This document shows positions 62,569-64,000 of a stretch of 64,000 bases of DNA, one piece after another (within the stretch, counting starts at the first letter, position 1; each line of letters starts with the position of its first letter). This stretch comes from Lachnospiraceae bacterium XBB2008 (GTDB lineage Bacteria > Bacillota > Clostridia > Lachnospirales > Lachnospiraceae): assembly GCA_900102235.1 (NCBI GenBank), contig FMVL01000008.1:124001-188000 (forward strand). Direction: 5' to 3'. The position numbers were made by a program, and so were the translations under genes. The notes beneath the pieces were generated by a model that had not been told where the DNA came from, made no database searches, and saw nothing but the letters and a program-made list of their open reading frames with translations.

Positions 62569-62601
62569 GTTGGACATTTGTTGGACAATGGCTGATATTG
62601 T
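62569..62601 (+). promoter_or_regulatory. Promoter with 11-bp-spaced GTTGGA direct repeat, before secreted protein gene
   Basis: GTTGGA at 62569-62574 and 62580-62585, -10-like TATTGT at 62596-62601, the same spacing as at 11994 and 48467. The ATG at 62656 is about 55 bases downstream behind an AGGAGG site. Confidence 0.65.
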
Positions 62602-62655
62602 ATAGAGCGTAAGCTAAAAAAGTATTGTAGCTATTTACCACACAGGAGGAGCAAC

Positions 62656-64000
62656 ATGAAAAAAACAGTATCACTTATGCTGGCTTTTCTGCTGTCGATG
62701 ACAGTATTTGTAAGCGATGTTATCGGGCTTACAATGGTGGCCAGAGCAGAGGAGATCGTTTCCGATGAGAGCGTTCCCTCTGATGTAGGCGATCCCGGCG
62801 ATCCGTCCACAATGTCAAATCAGTCTGCGGAATGGGATGCTCAGATCGATGAAATGATCCGTCAGCAGCAGGAAGCTGATGCCGGACGTCAGCAGGCAAT
62901 GGATGAAGCGGCTAATGACGCCGAAGAGGCAGCCAAGCAGCAGGAAGACGACGAAGCTGCTCAGGAAGCTAAGCGCAAGGCCGAAGAAGAAGATCAGAAG
63001 AGACAGCAGGAAGCCGACGACGCTGCCAAGGCTGCGGAAGAAGCCCGCAAGGCTCAGGAAGATACAAAGTATTCTCTTACGGCAACTCTTCAGTCCAGTC
63101 AGATCGGTGTCGTGACTTATCTGGATTTCGGATCCGCACAGATCGGGACCGACAGGGATTACTTCCCCTTAAACATCAGCAATACCGGCAATAACCCGGT
63201 AGACCTTATTATGGCCGAGACCATGGATGCAGACGGCGCATTCAGCGCAACGCTTCACGGAGACAAGACACATCTTGAACCCGGTGAGACATCCAGATTC
63301 AATGTATCGATGAAGTCTTCCCTTCCGGCCGGAACATACTCCGCCTACCTGCTTTTTGCGGATAAGAACAGAGATCCTAATTTCATTAATTGCTTAAAGA
63401 TCCCGCTCAGAGGTGTAGTTACCCCTAAGCAGGCCGTGGTTACGGGCGTGACGGTCACACCCTCCAAGGCAACGCTTGCCGTAGGCAACAGCTATCAGTT
63501 CTATGCAAATGTTACCGGAACAGGCGATTTCAACCAGGGTGTAAACTGGACCATAACCAACCAGCAGTCATCCGGAACATATATCTCAAATACGGGTAAC
63601 CTGACTATCGCAGCAGATGAGACTTCACCTGCGATCTCCATCATCGCTACCAGCGCTGCGAATGCTCAAGCAGCCGGATATGCTACCGTAACACCTCAGC
63701 GTAACAGCTATAACGTAAGTGCCAATATAGACCCCGTAGGCGGCGGAAGCATCAGCGGCGGCGGTGCGGTATCACAGGGAGGATCCGTTACACTTTCGGC
63801 CGTGCCCGCCAAGAACTTCTATTTCGTGGGATGGATCCGCGACGGTCAGATAGTATCCAACTCTACCAACTACACGGTATCCAACGTCCAGTCAAACGTA
63901 GGTGTGACAGCCAAGTTTGCCCAGACCTATGTGACCGTTAAGGCAGAAGCCAACAACACTAACGGCGGTAACGTAGTAGGCGGAGGAACCATCACATACG
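62656..64000 (+). CDS. Secreted repeat-domain surface protein, 3' end outside window
   Basis: At least 448 residues, frame open to the window end. Signal peptide: K-K followed by a hydrophobic core at about 5-25, likely cleavage near A-R-A at about 31. Next is a Glu/Gln/Ala/Lys-rich helix (about 55-135) resembling a coiled-coil stalk. Residues about 140-250 form a beta-sandwich of the abnormal-spindle or choice-of-anchor type (D-F-G-S-A-Q-I-G; I-S-N-T-G-N-N-P-V). About 260-350 is a BIG2-like Ig domain (V-T-V-T-P-S-K-A-T). About 355-410 is an InlB B-repeat-like module (G-G-S-I-S-G-G-G-A-V; F-V-G-W-I-R-D-G-Q) and another copy begins at the end. Wall-anchor type cannot be judged without the C-terminus. 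Confidence 0.85.
   Translation, partial: MKKTVSLMLAFLLSMTVFVSDVIGLTMVARAEEIVSDESVPSDVGDPGDPSTMSNQSAEWDAQIDEMIRQQQEADAGRQQAMDEAANDAEEAAKQQEDDEAAQEAKRKAEEEDQKRQQEADDAAKAAEEARKAQEDTKYSLTATLQSSQIGVVTYLDFGSAQIGTDRDYFPLNISNTGNNPVDLIMAETMDADGAFSATLHGDKTHLEPGETSRFNVSMKSSLPAGTYSAYLLFADKNRDPNFINCLKIPLRGVVTPKQAVVTGVTVTPSKATLAVGNSYQFYANVTGTGDFNQGVNWTITNQQSSGTYISNTGNLTIAADETSPAISIIATSAANAQAAGYATVTPQRNSYNVSANIDPVGGGSISGGGAVSQGGSVTLSAVPAKNFYFVGWIRDGQIVSNSTNYTVSNVQSNVGVTAKFAQTYVTVKAEANNTNGGNVVGGGTITY

Overview
The window looks like a chromosomal segment of a Gram-positive, Lachnospiraceae-like Clostridia. The evidence is strong GGAGG-type ribosome binding sites, sortase-type LP-x-x-G cell-wall signals, no Gram-negative assembly genes, SpoIIE/STAS regulators and Cys-x-x-Cys-Gly surface-protein repeats. 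The species cannot be named from the sequence. All genes lie on the plus strand and are tightly packed.

Region 1 (1-11971) holds the 3' part of a SpoIIE-type phosphatase, a YbjN/secretion-chaperone-like protein and a 1000-residue protein with membrane-active-looking segments. Two GNAT-like proteins and a 1926-residue coiled-coil protein with a papain-like Cys-His-Asp site follow. I read this as a probable cargo/effector and chaperone module, which is inference.

Region 2 (12107-47891) is one nearly gapless run of 29 genes encoding a phage-tail-like contractile injection system (CIS). Recognisable parts are the tail terminator, PAAR-like tip, sheath, tube, a second tube-fold protein with a long repeat tail, assembly protein, two LysM-less Pvc7-like adaptors, hub, spike, gp25, two baseplate-J-like wedges, a tail protein I-like protein and a Pvc15-like AAA+ ATPase. 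Two blocks set it apart from ordinary extracellular CIS loci. One (13980-23364) encodes membrane and exported proteins: a degenerate cyclase receptor, a MORN protein, a TolC-like exported protein and a large anchored ectodomain protein. The other (42561-45433) encodes a STAS protein, an FtsE-like ATPase, a membrane HATPase and a membrane-anchored SH3 protein. Together they suggest a CIS that is docked to the envelope and switched by phospho-signalling.

Region 3 (47892-48547) is a non-coding stretch with six inverted-repeat units, ending in a promoter. Region 4 (48548-56993) holds two tandem paralogous sortase-anchored surface proteins. Region 5 (56996-62552) holds a membrane SpoIIE phosphatase, a STAS-acyl/aryl-CoA-ligase-type fusion, a polytopic membrane protein and a DUF218 membrane protein. 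Region 6 (62656 to the window end) is the start of another secreted surface protein.

A shared promoter architecture links regions 2, 4 and 6: two GTTGGA copies exactly 11 bp apart, followed at fixed distance by a -10-like hexamer. It stands before the first CIS gene, the first wall-anchored protein and the last secreted protein, so these are likely co-regulated.
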